Source: Clostridia bacterium
GTDB taxonomy: Bacteria; Bacillota; Clostridia; Peptostreptococcales; Acidaminobacteraceae
Length of the DNA stretch: 64,000 nucleotides
Direction of reading: 5' to 3'
Assembly (NCBI GenBank): GCA_016937975.1
Contig: JAFGVN010000099.1
Location: 1 to 64,000, forward strand
A model generated the notes under the pieces. It saw only the letters and a program-made list of their open reading frames with translations. It was not told the DNA's origin and searched no databases. Shown here piece by piece: positions 23,511 through 33,076 of the stretch. The translations under genes and the position numbers were made by a program. The first letter of the stretch is position 1. Each line of letters opens with the position of its first letter.

Positions 23511-24701
23511 ATGACAACAAGTATTGCAATTATTATTATTTTAGGTCTACTCGCAAATTATTTATTTGAGAAAATTAAATTGCCAGGGTTATTGGGTATG
23601 TTAATTATAGGTGTACTTATTGGCCAATATGGTTTCAATCTTTTAGATGATTCTATTATGATGATTTCTGAAGACTTAAGAAAACTTGCTTTAATTATTA
23701 TCTTATTAAGAGCGGGACTTGGCATTAGCAAAAGAAATTTAAAAGAAGTTGGTAAAACTGCATTATTAATGAGTTTTATTCCCGGTGTAATTGAAGGTTT
23801 AACGATCGCATTTATATCTACAAGACTATTAGGATTCACCTTTGTTGAAGGCGGAATACTTGGCTTTATTATTGCTGCTGTATCCCCAGCGGTTGTGGTT
23901 CCAAGTATGCTCAATTTTATGGAGAATAAGATTGGCACTGAAAAGAAAATTCCAACGCTTATACTCGCAAGTGCTTCTATAGATGATGTTGTTGCTATTA
24001 CTATTTTTACAGCTTTCTTAGGTTTTTACAGTGGCAGTCAAGTTAATATTGGTATTCAACTCCTCAATATTCCCATTGCGATCCTGTTAGGTATCGGTAT
24101 CGGCGTTGCTGCAGGTTTAGTCCTTGTATTGTTATTTGAAAAGTATCATATTAGAGACACTAAGAAAGTGCTTATTATTTTAGGCATTGCAACTTTACTA
24201 ACAAGTTTAGAAAAACTTCTTAGCCATACGGTTCCTGTTGCTAGTTTGTTGGGTGTAATGACTATTGGTTTTATCATTTTAGAGAAGAGAGAGATTGTAG
24301 CTAAGAGATTAGCTGTCAAATACAATAAAATCTGGGTGTTTGCTGAAATTTTATTATTTATTTTAATAGGTTCTCAAGTGAATATTCACGTTGCTTTCGA
24401 TACCGGTTTAAAGGGATTATTAATTATAGGTATTGGTTTAATTGCACGAACTATTGGTGTAATTATTGCAACTTTTAATACGAAATTAAACATGAAGGAA
24501 CGTATTTTTACAGCATTTGCTTATATTCCAAAAGCGACAGTTCAAGCAGCGATTGGAGCAATACCTTTAGGGTTAGGCATACCATCAGGAGATACAATAT
24601 TAGCCATGGCTGTGTTGGCAATAATCGTTACAGCGCCACTGGGTTTAATTTTAATCCGGTTTGGTGGCAAACATTTGTTAGAACAAGAAAAAACCACCTA
24701 G
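23511..24701 (+). CDS. Cation:proton antiporter (CPA-type)
   Basis: 396 residues from ATG 23511, chosen for AAAGGAAG 6 bases upstream; the open frame begins at 23487 inside the promoter. About 11-12 membrane helices and no cytosolic regulatory (TrkA-N) domain. Signature parts of the CPA1/CPA2 Na+/H+ exchanger fold are visible: GLLANYLFEKIKLPGLLGMLIIGVLIG at the N-terminus and the paired acidic residues in ASIDDVVAITIF (about 160-165) that bind the cation and protons, and PKATVQAAIGAIPL near 340. Ion specificity (Na+ or K+) cannot be decided. It is divergent from marR. Confidence 0.92.
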   Translation: MTTSIAIIIILGLLANYLFEKIKLPGLLGMLIIGVLIGQYGFNLLDDSIMMISEDLRKLALIIILLRAGLGISKRNLKEVGKTALLMSFIPGVIEGLTIAFISTRLLGFTFVEGGILGFIIAAVSPAVVVPSMLNFMENKIGTEKKIPTLILASASIDDVVAITIFTAFLGFYSGSQVNIGIQLLNIPIAILLGIGIGVAAGLVLVLLFEKYHIRDTKKVLIILGIATLLTSLEKLLSHTVPVASLLGVMTIGFIILEKREIVAKRLAVKYNKIWVFAEILLFILIGSQVNIHVAFDTGLKGLLIIGIGLIARTIGVIIATFNTKLNMKERIFTAFAYIPKATVQAAIGAIPLGLGIPSGDTILAMAVLAIIVTAPLGLILIRFGGKHLLEQEKTT

Positions 24702-24713
24702 GTGGTTTTTTTA
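24688..24713. terminator. Bidirectional terminator after the antiporter gene
   Basis: AAAAAACCACC / GGTGGTTTTTT with a short loop including the stop codon; T-runs on both sides serve also the convergent kinase gene. Confidence 0.88.
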
Positions 24714-24731
24714 TTTGACAGTTCAGTAATG

Positions 24732-25619
24732 CTACTCAATTTGATCATTAATTCTATTGTGAATAAGTGCCTTTACTTGCTCTTCAGTTGGCATACCATT
24801 TTGTGCACCTTTTTTCGTCGTGGCCAAAGCACCACATCCATTGGCAAATATGAGTATCTCCTCAGGTTTAAATTGATGTGCAATGGCATAAGCAACCCCT
24901 GCATTAAAAGTATCACCGGCACCGACGGTATCAATCACGTCTACCAGAAAAGCATCTTCATGATATATAAGGTCACCTTGCGTAAATGTACTTCCCCTAT
25001 GCCCCTCTTTTTGAATAACTGTCAAAGTGTGTGCTTTAAAGTTATCTTTAATATAAGCATACTCAATGTTATTAGGTGTTACAATCATACCATCATATAG
25101 CATTTTGTCTGTAAAGTTTTTAACAGGACCTGGATCTAATATTACTATTTTCTGATGTTCTATTAATATTGGCATTAAATATTCTATGATTTCTTTGGGT
25201 ATTTCTAAACTAAACATAAAAATATCGTGGGATAATATATGATTGATATGCTCTTCAAACCAACTCTTCTTTAACTTGTAGTTTGCACCACCCCAGGTCG
25301 TGATCTTATTTTCACCATATTGATCGACTTCAATAAAAGCCATGCCTGTAGCAGACGTGCTTTCAACAATGAGATCCGTCTTAATACCTATATGCTTTAA
25401 AAAAGATAAATAAGCTTTTCCGGCATCATTAAGGTTGATTGCACCAACCATTGAGACCTCTAGACCAAGCAGTCGACAAGCAACAGCTTGATTACCACCT
25501 TTTCCACCATAATACATTTCATAACCGGAAGCACGTTGTGTTTCACCTGGTTGCGTTAAATGATCTACATAAAAAATATGGTCTATATTCAAACTACCAA
25601 TGACACAAATTTTCTTCAT
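24732..25619 (-). CDS. rbsK: Ribokinase-like PfkB-family sugar kinase
   Basis: 295 residues. Phosphorylates ribose or another small sugar or nucleoside with ATP. PfkB signature 1 at about 38-50 (YYGGKGGNQAVACRLLG), signature 2 with the catalytic base in DTVGAGDTFNAG (about 246-257, Asp of GAGD). N-terminal ICVIGSLNIDHIFYVDHLTQPGET is ribokinase-like. Its start overlaps the stop of the preceding Cys-rich protein gene by 4 bases (ATGA), so the two are coupled. No rbs transporter genes are adjacent. It might return ribose released from nucleosides to central metabolism, fitting the purine theme of the window, but this is inference; other sugars are possible. Confidence 0.88.
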   Translation of the reverse strand: MKKICVIGSLNIDHIFYVDHLTQPGETQRASGYEMYYGGKGGNQAVACRLLGLEVSMVGAINLNDAGKAYLSFLKHIGIKTDLIVESTSATGMAFIEVDQYGENKITTWGGANYKLKKSWFEEHINHILSHDIFMFSLEIPKEIIEYLMPILIEHQKIVILDPGPVKNFTDKMLYDGMIVTPNNIEYAYIKDNFKAHTLTVIQKEGHRGSTFTQGDLIYHEDAFLVDVIDTVGAGDTFNAGVAYAIAHQFKPEEILIFANGCGALATTKKGAQNGMPTEEQVKALIHNRINDQIE

Positions 25620-25828
25620 GAATCCTCCTTTTGATTAGGATGTTCAAGATTATATTTTATAACACAAGCTTCACAAATGCAGGATTGATTTCGTTGTGCT
25701 TCTGGTACCATATCAGCCAATCCTTCAGGAATTTTTCGAGTCATACACCAACAACTTAATGGGTCTTTACCTGCTACCATAGCACAATGATTGTCTTGAT
25801 GACAAATTGGACATTTTCCTTTTTCCAT
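25616..25828 (-). CDS. Cysteine-rich CWC-type small protein
   Basis: 70 residues with seven cysteines, grouped as CPICHQDNHC, CWCM and CICEAC. The pattern and the CWC triplet are those of the Cys_rich_CWC family (a likely zinc-binding small protein of unknown role). The ATG has GGAGG 6 bases upstream. Coupled to the PfkB kinase gene. Confidence 0.82.
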   Translation of the reverse strand: MEKGKCPICHQDNHCAMVAGKDPLSCWCMTRKIPEGLADMVPEAQRNQSCICEACVIKYNLEHPNQKEDS

Positions 25829-25899
25829 GTATACCTCCTACTTCTTTATATTATAACATAGCTGCTGTGGGATTAGGTATGTCTACCTTAGATATTGTA

Positions 25900-25928
25900 T
25901 TGACAATAGTACATTAAAACGTTACTAT
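25900..25928 (+). promoter_or_regulatory. Strong sigma-A promoter of prfC
   Basis: TTGACA (25900-25905), 17-base spacer, TACTAT (25923-25928); 33 bases to the ATG. Confidence 0.8.
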
Positions 25929-25961
25929 AGAGGAGTTGTAATAATTAAAAGGAGAAGTGTC

Positions 25962-27548
25962 ATGAATCAATTTCATCTTGAAATAGATAGAAGAAGAACA
26001 TTTGCTATCATCTCACATCCGGATGCTGGTAAAACGACTTTGACAGAAAAGTTCTTGTTATATGGTGGTGCCATTCGAGAAGCTGGATCTGTTAAATCAA
26101 GAAAATCACAGAAACATGCTGTATCGGATTGGATGGAAATCGAAAAACAAAGAGGTATCTCAGTGACCTCATCAGTATTACAGTTTGAATATGATAATCA
26201 TTGCATTAACATTTTAGATACACCTGGTCACCAGGATTTTAGTGAGGACACATACCGTACATTAATGGCTGCAGATAGTGCTGTAATGGTTGTAGACTGT
26301 GCTAAAGGTGTAGAGGCTCAAACGATTAAATTATTTAAAGTATGTAATATGAGGAATATTCCTATTTTTACATTTGTAAATAAAATGGACCGTCAAGGGA
26401 AAGAACCTTTTGAACTTATTGAAGAAATTGAGTCTGTTCTTGGTATTCGTGCAACCCCTGTCAACTGGCCAATTGGTTCTGGTAAAAATTTCAAAGGTGT
26501 TTATAATCGTCTTGACGAGCAAATCGAATTATTCTCAGATGGAAACCATGGTTCTAACAAAACTGGTGTTATTCGTAGTAATTATGATGACGAAAAATTG
26601 GAAACTCTTTTGGGTTCAACGTTACACGAACAACTTTTAGAAGATATTGAGTTATTGGATGTAGCTGGAGATAATTTTGATCTTGATAAAATTTTACATG
26701 GAGAATTAACACCAGTATATTTTGGATCAGCTTTAACCAACTTTGGTGTAGAACCATTTCTAGAATCATTCTTAAATATCTCAACTGGACCACAACCAAG
26801 GAAATCAAATGAAGGTTTAATTGATCCAAAGAATGAAAACTTTACAGGTTTTATTTTTAAGATTCAAGCCAACATGGACAAGAATCATAGAGATAGAATT
26901 GCATTTATGCGTATTTGCTCAGGCAAATTTGAAAAAGGCATGTCAGTTAACCATGTCAGAACCAATAAAAAAATCAAATTGGCGCAACCACAGCAATTTT
27001 TAGCACAGGATCGTGTGATTGTTGAAGACGCCTTCCCTGGTGATATAATTGGTATTCATGATCCCGGTATCTTCAATATTGGTGATACCTTGTGTGAAGA
27101 TAATTCAAAAATTATGTATGAAGATATTCCTTCTTTTGCACCTGAGCATTTTGCTAAAGTAACCATTAAAAACTCCTTAAAAAGAAAACAATTTATTAAA
27201 GGTATTACACAATTATCTGATGAAGGTAGTATCCAAGTTTTTAAGAAGCACAATATTGGTGTTGAAGAACTTATTGTAGGTGTTGTCGGTGTACTTCAGT
27301 TTGAAGTGCTTAAATACAGATTAGAAAATGAATACGGTGTAGATGTTTTGATTGAATTACAGCCTTACCGTTTCATTAGATGGATTCATATGGTCGGATT
27401 CAATGCTAGTACGTTCTCAGTACCTATGGATTCTCAACTTGTCGTAGATAAACATGATCACCCTGTTATTCTCTTCAGAAATGATTGGTCAATTAAACAT
27501 GCTGAGGAAAGAAATAAAGGTGTATTATTAAAAGAAACTTCCATTTAG
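25962..27548 (+). CDS. prfC: Peptide chain release factor 3 (RF3)
   Basis: 528 residues, full length. A translational GTPase that removes RF1 and RF2 from the ribosome after termination. G1 HPDAGKTT (about 19-26), switch I with RGISVTSS, G3 DTPGHQDFSEDTYR, G4 NKMD, then domains II and III; the HAVSDWMEIEKQRGIS segment separates RF3 from EF-G. GGAG precedes the ATG. Single gene between a strong promoter and a terminator. Confidence 0.96.
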   Translation: MNQFHLEIDRRRTFAIISHPDAGKTTLTEKFLLYGGAIREAGSVKSRKSQKHAVSDWMEIEKQRGISVTSSVLQFEYDNHCINILDTPGHQDFSEDTYRTLMAADSAVMVVDCAKGVEAQTIKLFKVCNMRNIPIFTFVNKMDRQGKEPFELIEEIESVLGIRATPVNWPIGSGKNFKGVYNRLDEQIELFSDGNHGSNKTGVIRSNYDDEKLETLLGSTLHEQLLEDIELLDVAGDNFDLDKILHGELTPVYFGSALTNFGVEPFLESFLNISTGPQPRKSNEGLIDPKNENFTGFIFKIQANMDKNHRDRIAFMRICSGKFEKGMSVNHVRTNKKIKLAQPQQFLAQDRVIVEDAFPGDIIGIHDPGIFNIGDTLCEDNSKIMYEDIPSFAPEHFAKVTIKNSLKRKQFIKGITQLSDEGSIQVFKKHNIGVEELIVGVVGVLQFEVLKYRLENEYGVDVLIELQPYRFIRWIHMVGFNASTFSVPMDSQLVVDKHDHPVILFRNDWSIKHAEERNKGVLLKETSI

Positions 27549-27573
27549 CTTGTAGATTCTACAAGCTTTTATT
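27548..27573 (+). terminator. Terminator after prfC
   Basis: Nine-pair stem AGCTTGTAG / CTACAAGCT with ATT loop and following TTTTATTT. Confidence 0.85.
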
Positions 27574-27586
27574 TCAAAATAATATT

Positions 27587-27622
27587 ATAGAGGTAATCCC
27601 CTGGGATACCTCTATTTTTCTT
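27587..27622. terminator. Second hairpin between convergent genes
   Basis: ATAGAGGTA and TACCTCTAT arms, extended by CCC/GGG with a single bulge, followed on + by TTTTTC. It backs up the prfC terminator; on the minus strand it lies after the helicase gene with a weaker T-run. Confidence 0.65.
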
Positions 27623-27665
27623 TGTTTTAAAAGACTTCATTAATTTTATATTTATGATTTAGTTC

Positions 27666-29552
27666 TTATTCCAATAGATTAATATAATCCAATAAATCTC
27701 TATACATTCTATTTTGTTTTAATTGCTTGATATTACCTATGAGAATTAATTTAGATTTTGCCCTTGAGATAGACACGTTTAATCTTCTGAAATCAGTTAA
27801 AAAACCTAAAGTATGATGATCGTTTGAGCGTACAAAAGAAATAATTACAACATCCTTTTCTCGTCCTTGAAAGGCGTCTACTGTATCTATTTCAATGGTT
27901 GGATATAATCCTTGCAGTTTTCTTGTTTGAGCCTTATATGGGGAAATAACAGCAATCTGGTTGCTTTGAATACCTTGATCAAACAAATAATTAATAACTT
28001 CTGCGACCTTATCAATTTCAAGATCATTATAAAATGATTTTGAATCCTTTTGCATCATCTCTTCACCTTCCACGTGATGAATATCAATAATTTGACCCTT
28101 AAGCACTCTTCGATTTTTAACTGAAGCATCAGGGATAAGCTCCCCATTATAAAACATGTTGCTGACCAAATCATTGATGACATGATGCATCCTATATTGT
28201 TTGGTTAATCTTGTCATAAAATAAGGATATAAATCAGCTAAATAATCCATAAGGGATTGATCTAAGCCTAATTCTTTGGCTTCTTCATTGAGAACAACCG
28301 GTGGTAATTGATAATGATCACCAATCAAAACAAAACGATTTGCTTTACTAATAGGAATCAGTGCAGAAGGCATTGAAGCTTGAGCGGCTTCGTCAATAAT
28401 TGCCCAATCGAAATGCATGGCGTCAAGAATCATGCTTCCAGCAGTTGAATTTGTTGTTGCTATTAGTGGATGCTTCATCAACAAATATTCCTGAATCTCT
28501 TGTTTCATGGTTTGTATTTTATGATACAAGGTATCGATTTTCTTTTGCACTTTCAGAAAGGGTTTCATTTCTCTAATCTGCATTTTAGATAACCCTCTAC
28601 CACTTTGGTTTGTCTCAAGAAGTTGAACCAATTCTGAATATGAATACCCTCGAGTATCTTTTGCTTCGGGCCTTTTCATAGTACTCTGTTCTTCCTTGAG
28701 CAGATCTAATAAAGTTTGATTCTGGCTTATTTCTTCATACAATGCATGATGAAATACTTTATAGTCTAAGGTATAAGGCTTTAAATCTTCGTTGACGCGA
28801 ATAGGATTGCCAATTCGAAGTGGATCCAGTCCAAGTAAGATACAATGTCGTATTAAATGATCTACTGCAGCATTGGAATCTGCACTGATAATCACCTTTT
28901 TCCCAGATTCTATAATATCTTTAATGAGATGAGCGGCAGTGAAGGTTTTTCCAGTGCCAGGTGGTCCTTGAATGGAATAAAAGCCATTACAGTTATAAGC
29001 TAAATTTACACCATCGTTTTGAATTGTATTTAAATCATAGTGTACATGATGGCTCGGATTTGTACTGACCTTATATTGACCTGAAAAAATCGTATGAAAC
29101 TTTGAATATTCTAAACTTTTCATACGTAATAATGCCTCTTCCATACGCATATAAGTCGTGTCATTGACACTTAAGTCAATTCGAATAGGATTGGCATTGG
29201 TCATTCTCAGTTGTTTTGTTAAAGCCACGGTAATTGATTTTTTCTTCAGTTCATAAACAATTCCATTAGGATTATTTTTATCCATAGGACTGTGTTGACT
29301 GATAATAACTTGGTCTCCAACAGTGATTTCACTTTCAATGGTTCCTTTTTTCTTGAACTGATAAAGATATTCCCCTGTAATGAGTCTACCTGCACTTTTT
29401 TTATGTAAATCAATAATAGCTCTTCCCTTTTTTTCTCTTTGATATCCGGTTAGATGCTGCATTTCATAATGATGTCTTTCTCTTTCTTCTTCTCGTTCAA
29501 ACTCCACAGCTCTGAGAAGATTATTGAGTTTATTTTTAACTTTGTAATCCAT
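27666..29552 (-). CDS. SF1B DNA/RNA helicase (IGHMBP2/Upf1-like)
   Basis: 628 residues. ATP-driven 5'-3' type helicase. An N-terminal coiled and beta-barrel region (1-180, with AEERERHHYE-like charged start) precedes motif I GPPGTGKTFTAA (about 195-206), motif II IIDEAAQAS, motif III GDHYQLPPVV, motif IV QYRMH, motif V DTVDAFQGREKDVVIIS and motif VI RRLNVSISRAKSKLILIGN. This is the AAA_11/AAA_12 arrangement seen in Upf1, IGHMBP2 and bacterial RecD2-like relatives. The bacterial members have no firm role, with RNA-DNA repair as a guess. Not in an operon. Confidence 0.93.
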   Translation of the reverse strand: MDYKVKNKLNNLLRAVEFEREEERERHHYEMQHLTGYQREKKGRAIIDLHKKSAGRLITGEYLYQFKKKGTIESEITVGDQVIISQHSPMDKNNPNGIVYELKKKSITVALTKQLRMTNANPIRIDLSVNDTTYMRMEEALLRMKSLEYSKFHTIFSGQYKVSTNPSHHVHYDLNTIQNDGVNLAYNCNGFYSIQGPPGTGKTFTAAHLIKDIIESGKKVIISADSNAAVDHLIRHCILLGLDPLRIGNPIRVNEDLKPYTLDYKVFHHALYEEISQNQTLLDLLKEEQSTMKRPEAKDTRGYSYSELVQLLETNQSGRGLSKMQIREMKPFLKVQKKIDTLYHKIQTMKQEIQEYLLMKHPLIATTNSTAGSMILDAMHFDWAIIDEAAQASMPSALIPISKANRFVLIGDHYQLPPVVLNEEAKELGLDQSLMDYLADLYPYFMTRLTKQYRMHHVINDLVSNMFYNGELIPDASVKNRRVLKGQIIDIHHVEGEEMMQKDSKSFYNDLEIDKVAEVINYLFDQGIQSNQIAVISPYKAQTRKLQGLYPTIEIDTVDAFQGREKDVVIISFVRSNDHHTLGFLTDFRRLNVSISRAKSKLILIGNIKQLKQNRMYRDLLDYINLLE

Positions 29553-29588
29553 AATGCTCCTTAATCTTTTCCTTATTATAGCAAAAAA

Positions 29589-29619
29589 TAAAAGAAAAGC
29601 ATAACCTTAGGTTATGCCT
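29589..29619 (-). terminator. Terminator of the 14-gene purine operon
   Basis: Eight-pair stem GCATAACC / GGTTATGC with 3-base loop, followed on the minus strand by TTTTCTTTTATTTTT. Confidence 0.9.
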
Positions 29620-31900
29620 TAATTGATTTCCAAACATCTTCGGCACGTATAGGCAAGACGTTGATTCGCTTACCAATAGCATTCTTAAGTGCATTTGACA
29701 AAGCCGCTGGTGGAGTATCTATACCAATTTCTCCAACAGATTTTGCACCAAATGGTCCAGAAGGTTCATAAGATTCTACAAAGGATACATCAAGGTGCTT
29801 GATCTCCATTCTTGTTGGGACTTTGTATCTCATAAAGGAATTGTTAAAATTGTGACCTTGTTCGGAAATATTGACTTCTTCGTACATGGTCATGCCTATA
29901 CCTTGAACAATTGCACCTTCCACTTGTATTTTAGCCAAATTAGGATTGATGGTAGTACCACAATCAACAACCGCTACATAATTTAATATATCAACTTCTC
30001 CAGTACGGGTATCGACTTCGATTTCTACACCACCAACCATATATGGTGGAGGCGATTTTGTGCCTACATAAGATCCTGAAGCGACCAATTGCTCTTGATT
30101 TTCTGAGTAGAATAATTTTGTTGAAAAATCTTTCAAGGTAATTGATTGATCTTCGCAAGTTAATACACCTTCTACATAGTTCACATGATGGCTGTTAAAA
30201 TGTTTTCTACCTGCTTCAATGATATTTTCTTTCATCTTTTCTGCTGCAATACGAACAGAATGCCCTGAAACATAGGTTGTACTTGAAGCATAAGCTCCAG
30301 TATCAAAAGGTGTTAAATCTGTATCTGAAGAATAAACAATAATTTTCTCCACAGGGACTTCCAATGCTTCAGCAGCAATCTGAGCCAAGATTGTATCTGA
30401 TCCTGTACCAATATCTGTAGCGCCTACCATTAAGTTAAAGAAACCATCATCGTTTAGTTTAATGATTGCTGAACCCATGTCAATGTATGGGATTCCTGAC
30501 CCTTGCATTGCTAAGGCATAACCGACGCTTCTTATTTTATTTGGTGCAACTTGTTTCCTTGGATAAATGTCATAGTAGTTGAGCTTCTCCAAACAAAGAT
30601 CCAAACATTCCTGTAATTTACAGGATTCAATGGTCATCGCTGTACCTTCTTGTCCTTCACCCATGATTTCGAAGATTTCAGATGTTTCCCCTTCTTTCAT
30701 CATATTCATTTCGCGAAGTTTAACACTATCAATTTCAAGGAGATCGGCCAGTTCATCTATGGCACTTTCCAAAGCAAAGTTTCCTTGAATAGCACCATAA
30801 CCACGATAAGCTCCTGCTGGTGTTAAATTGGTATAGACAACATCACCTCTAAAACCTACTGCTTTTACCTTGTTATAAAGGGGTAATGTTTTAGAACCTG
30901 CAACCATTAAAACGGTTAGGGCATGTTCACCATATGCACCGGTATTAGATAAAATATCCATATCTATGACTTGAATGGTACCATCTTTCATAGCGCCTAC
31001 TTTTATATCCAACCGCATTTGATGCCTTGTATAACTGCCTTCAAATACCTCTTTACGAGAAAAAATACATTTAGCAGCTTTGCCTGTTTTCATAGTTACC
31101 ATGGCAACGAAAAACTCCCCATGAATAGCTTGCTTGCCACCATAACCACCACCAATACGAGGTTTTATGACTCGGACTTTTGATAACGGAAGATTTAAGG
31201 TCTTTCCAACTATTCTTCTAACATGGAAAGGTGTTTGTGTTGAAGTGATAATGTTTAAACGATCTTGTTGATCATAATAACTCACTGAAGTATGTGGTTC
31301 TGTCATGGCATGGGCTTGAGCCTGAGTATAGTACCTACCTTCATAAACAACATCACATTGTTTTAAAGTCTCCTTAACAGAACCAATCTCCATTTCATAA
31401 CTGGCAGCAATATTTTTTTCAGGATAATGCCCTATTTCAAACATTGATTTTGTGCCATCACCAGAATGAATCTTAATATCATGATCTTTTGCAATTTCAA
31501 AATCTAAAATGGCATCAAGTACTTTGTATTCAACTTTAATTTTATTAATGGCTTCATCAACTTGATGCTCAAAAACCCCTGCGACTACAGCTACAGGTTC
31601 ACCAATATATCGACAAATCTTATTTAAAATACGATGATCATAGGGTGAAGGCTCTGGAAAGCCTTGTCCTGCTCTTGAAAAATTCACATCAGATACATTC
31701 GCATAGGTAAATACACAGGCAATGCCCTCTGAGGCTTCAGCCTTTGAAGTATCTATGGAAAGAATTTCTGCATGCGCATGAGGTGATCTTAACACTTTAA
31801 CAATAAGAGCGTCTCTAGGTGCTAAGTCATCTGAATAAGCAGGTTTTCCCATTACCAAACCAATACCATCTACTTTTCTTATTTTCTCATTAACGCCCAT
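29612..31900 (-). CDS. Molybdenum hydroxylase, Mo-binding large subunit (second set)
   Basis: 762 residues from ATG 31900 (TGATG overlap with the FeS gene; GGAGGTGG upstream; the codon before is GTG). Holds the molybdopterin cofactor and hydroxylates purines or related N-heterocycles. Seen: N-terminal xanthine-dehydrogenase/aldehyde-oxidase domain (1-130), IGGGYGGKQ (Mo pocket), GAYRGYGAIQGNFALES (substrate loop), GSGIPYIDMGSA, TDIGTGSDT, and the catalytic Glu in GAKSVGEIGIDTPP near the C-terminus. The FeS and FAD subunits are separate genes immediately upstream. Last gene of the operon. The sequence differs clearly from the other large subunit (42688-44763), so the two enzymes likely act on different substrates, e.g. 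xanthine versus another purine. Confidence 0.93.
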   Translation of the reverse strand: MGVNEKIRKVDGIGLVMGKPAYSDDLAPRDALIVKVLRSPHAHAEILSIDTSKAEASEGIACVFTYANVSDVNFSRAGQGFPEPSPYDHRILNKICRYIGEPVAVVAGVFEHQVDEAINKIKVEYKVLDAILDFEIAKDHDIKIHSGDGTKSMFEIGHYPEKNIAASYEMEIGSVKETLKQCDVVYEGRYYTQAQAHAMTEPHTSVSYYDQQDRLNIITSTQTPFHVRRIVGKTLNLPLSKVRVIKPRIGGGYGGKQAIHGEFFVAMVTMKTGKAAKCIFSRKEVFEGSYTRHQMRLDIKVGAMKDGTIQVIDMDILSNTGAYGEHALTVLMVAGSKTLPLYNKVKAVGFRGDVVYTNLTPAGAYRGYGAIQGNFALESAIDELADLLEIDSVKLREMNMMKEGETSEIFEIMGEGQEGTAMTIESCKLQECLDLCLEKLNYYDIYPRKQVAPNKIRSVGYALAMQGSGIPYIDMGSAIIKLNDDGFFNLMVGATDIGTGSDTILAQIAAEALEVPVEKIIVYSSDTDLTPFDTGAYASSTTYVSGHSVRIAAEKMKENIIEAGRKHFNSHHVNYVEGVLTCEDQSITLKDFSTKLFYSENQEQLVASGSYVGTKSPPPYMVGGVEIEVDTRTGEVDILNYVAVVDCGTTINPNLAKIQVEGAIVQGIGMTMYEEVNISEQGHNFNNSFMRYKVPTRMEIKHLDVSFVESYEPSGPFGAKSVGEIGIDTPPAALSNALKNAIGKRINVLPIRAEDVWKSIKA

Positions 31901-32349
31901 CACTCCACCTCCATCATCTTCTTAATGGCACGATGTTGTCCCTCATAGCCAGAACATCTACACATATTACCAGCAAGATAATGTTTTATTTCTTCCATGG
32001 TAGGATTCTTTAGTTCCAATTTTAAAGCGTGAATTGCCATCACATGACCAGGTGAGCAAAAGCCACATTGATCTACACCTTCTGCTGTGATAAATTCAGC
32101 TATATGTCTTGCTTCTTCTGGGATACCTTCAACGGTCAACACTTCTTTTTGATCACATCTGCTGGTTAAATAAGAACATGATGGCACCAATTGTCCATCA
32201 ACAATTACAGAACACACGCCACAACTCGTTGTGTCGCATCCCTTTTTTACGGATTGAAAACCAAGTTTTCTTAAACTTTCAATTAAGTATTCATCTGGAC
32301 GTGGATAATAGTCATAATGATTATGATTTACGATTAAATTAATTTTCAT
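31900..32349 (-). CDS. Molybdenum hydroxylase, [2Fe-2S] small subunit (second set)
   Basis: 149 residues from ATG 32349, chosen for GGGAGG upstream; the frame runs to 32487 but overlaps the FAD gene without a ribosome site. Two [2Fe-2S] clusters: plant-type CDTTSCGVC...C and helical QCGFCSPGHVM / CRCSGYEG. It shuttles electrons from the Mo site to FAD. Overlaps its neighbours on both sides (11 bases and 1 base). Confidence 0.94.
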   Translation of the reverse strand: MKINLIVNHNHYDYYPRPDEYLIESLRKLGFQSVKKGCDTTSCGVCSVIVDGQLVPSCSYLTSRCDQKEVLTVEGIPEEARHIAEFITAEGVDQCGFCSPGHVMAIHALKLELKNPTMEEIKHYLAGNMCRCSGYEGQHRAIKKMMEVE

Positions 32350-33076
32350 GATGACCTCCCATTGTATATATAAGATCTTCAAGTCTAGCTTCACATAATG
32401 CTCTTCGATATTCTTTTGAACCTTTAAAATCACTTCCAAATTCAACTTCTGATAAAATTTCCTTAGGAGATTTTGAAAAATCAACATGCTCCAAATAGAT
32501 AGGTCTCATAGGTCTTGCACCTATAGCCAAGGTGTTATTTGAAACTGACAAATTAATTAAGGAAAAGTCTGTATATACTTTTTTATAAAAAGCTGATGCA
32601 GAAAACTGAGGGGCTCTAAAGGAAATTTCTAAGAGAATATCTTTTTCTTTTAAGCCTTCTTCGTTGTATTTTCGCATAGATATTTTACCAGAGTTAAAAA
32701 AGGTTAATGTAGCATCCAGTGCGACCAACATGGTATTAATGTCACTGAATGGATATCTGCCGTAAACACTGCCGCCTATAGTTGCAAGGTTTCTCACCCC
32801 AACACCGCTAATTTGTTTAACAGATTGATTAAGTCCTTTTGGTAAGCTCAAATTTGTTTCAATATCTCTTAAAGAAGTCATTGATCCGATTGAGATGACA
32901 TCACCGATCAGAATCTCTGAACTTAAGAGATGAGAACAATCTATTAAGGTTGTAAAATGTTTCTTTTGAAGTCTTAAAAATAACCCCCCGCCTAGGATTG
33001 TTGCTGATTTTTCGCTTATTAATATTTCATAGGCTTGTTCTAGAGAGGATGGTTTGACAATTCGATCAGCTTTCAT
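32339..33076 (-). CDS. Molybdenum hydroxylase, FAD-binding medium subunit (second set)
   Basis: 245 residues, shorter than the usual 280-300. FAD-binding motifs: ATILGGGLFL (about 31-40) and VRNLATIGGSVYGRYPFSDI (about 92-112). The C-terminal CO-dehydrogenase flavoprotein domain is reduced but recognisable. Start supported by AAGGAGGG. The first GGG motif reads GGGLF rather than GGTDL, a variant that may affect flavin contact. Overlaps both neighbours by 11 bases. Confidence 0.9.
   Translation of the reverse strand: MKADRIVKPSSLEQAYEILISEKSATILGGGLFLRLQKKHFTTLIDCSHLLSSEILIGDVISIGSMTSLRDIETNLSLPKGLNQSVKQISGVGVRNLATIGGSVYGRYPFSDINTMLVALDATLTFFNSGKISMRKYNEEGLKEKDILLEISFRAPQFSASAFYKKVYTDFSLINLSVSNNTLAIGARPMRPIYLEHVDFSKSPKEILSEVEFGSDFKGSKEYRRALCEARLEDLIYTMGGHHEN

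Noticed and set aside
24702-25100. Plus-strand 132-residue frame opposite the sugar kinase
   Set aside because: It is antisense to a clear PfkB gene, has no ribosome site and begins in the terminator.
31900-32487. Longer start for the FeS subunit at 32487
   Set aside because: The added 46 residues lie in the FAD gene; ATG 32349 has GGGAGG and matches the family start.
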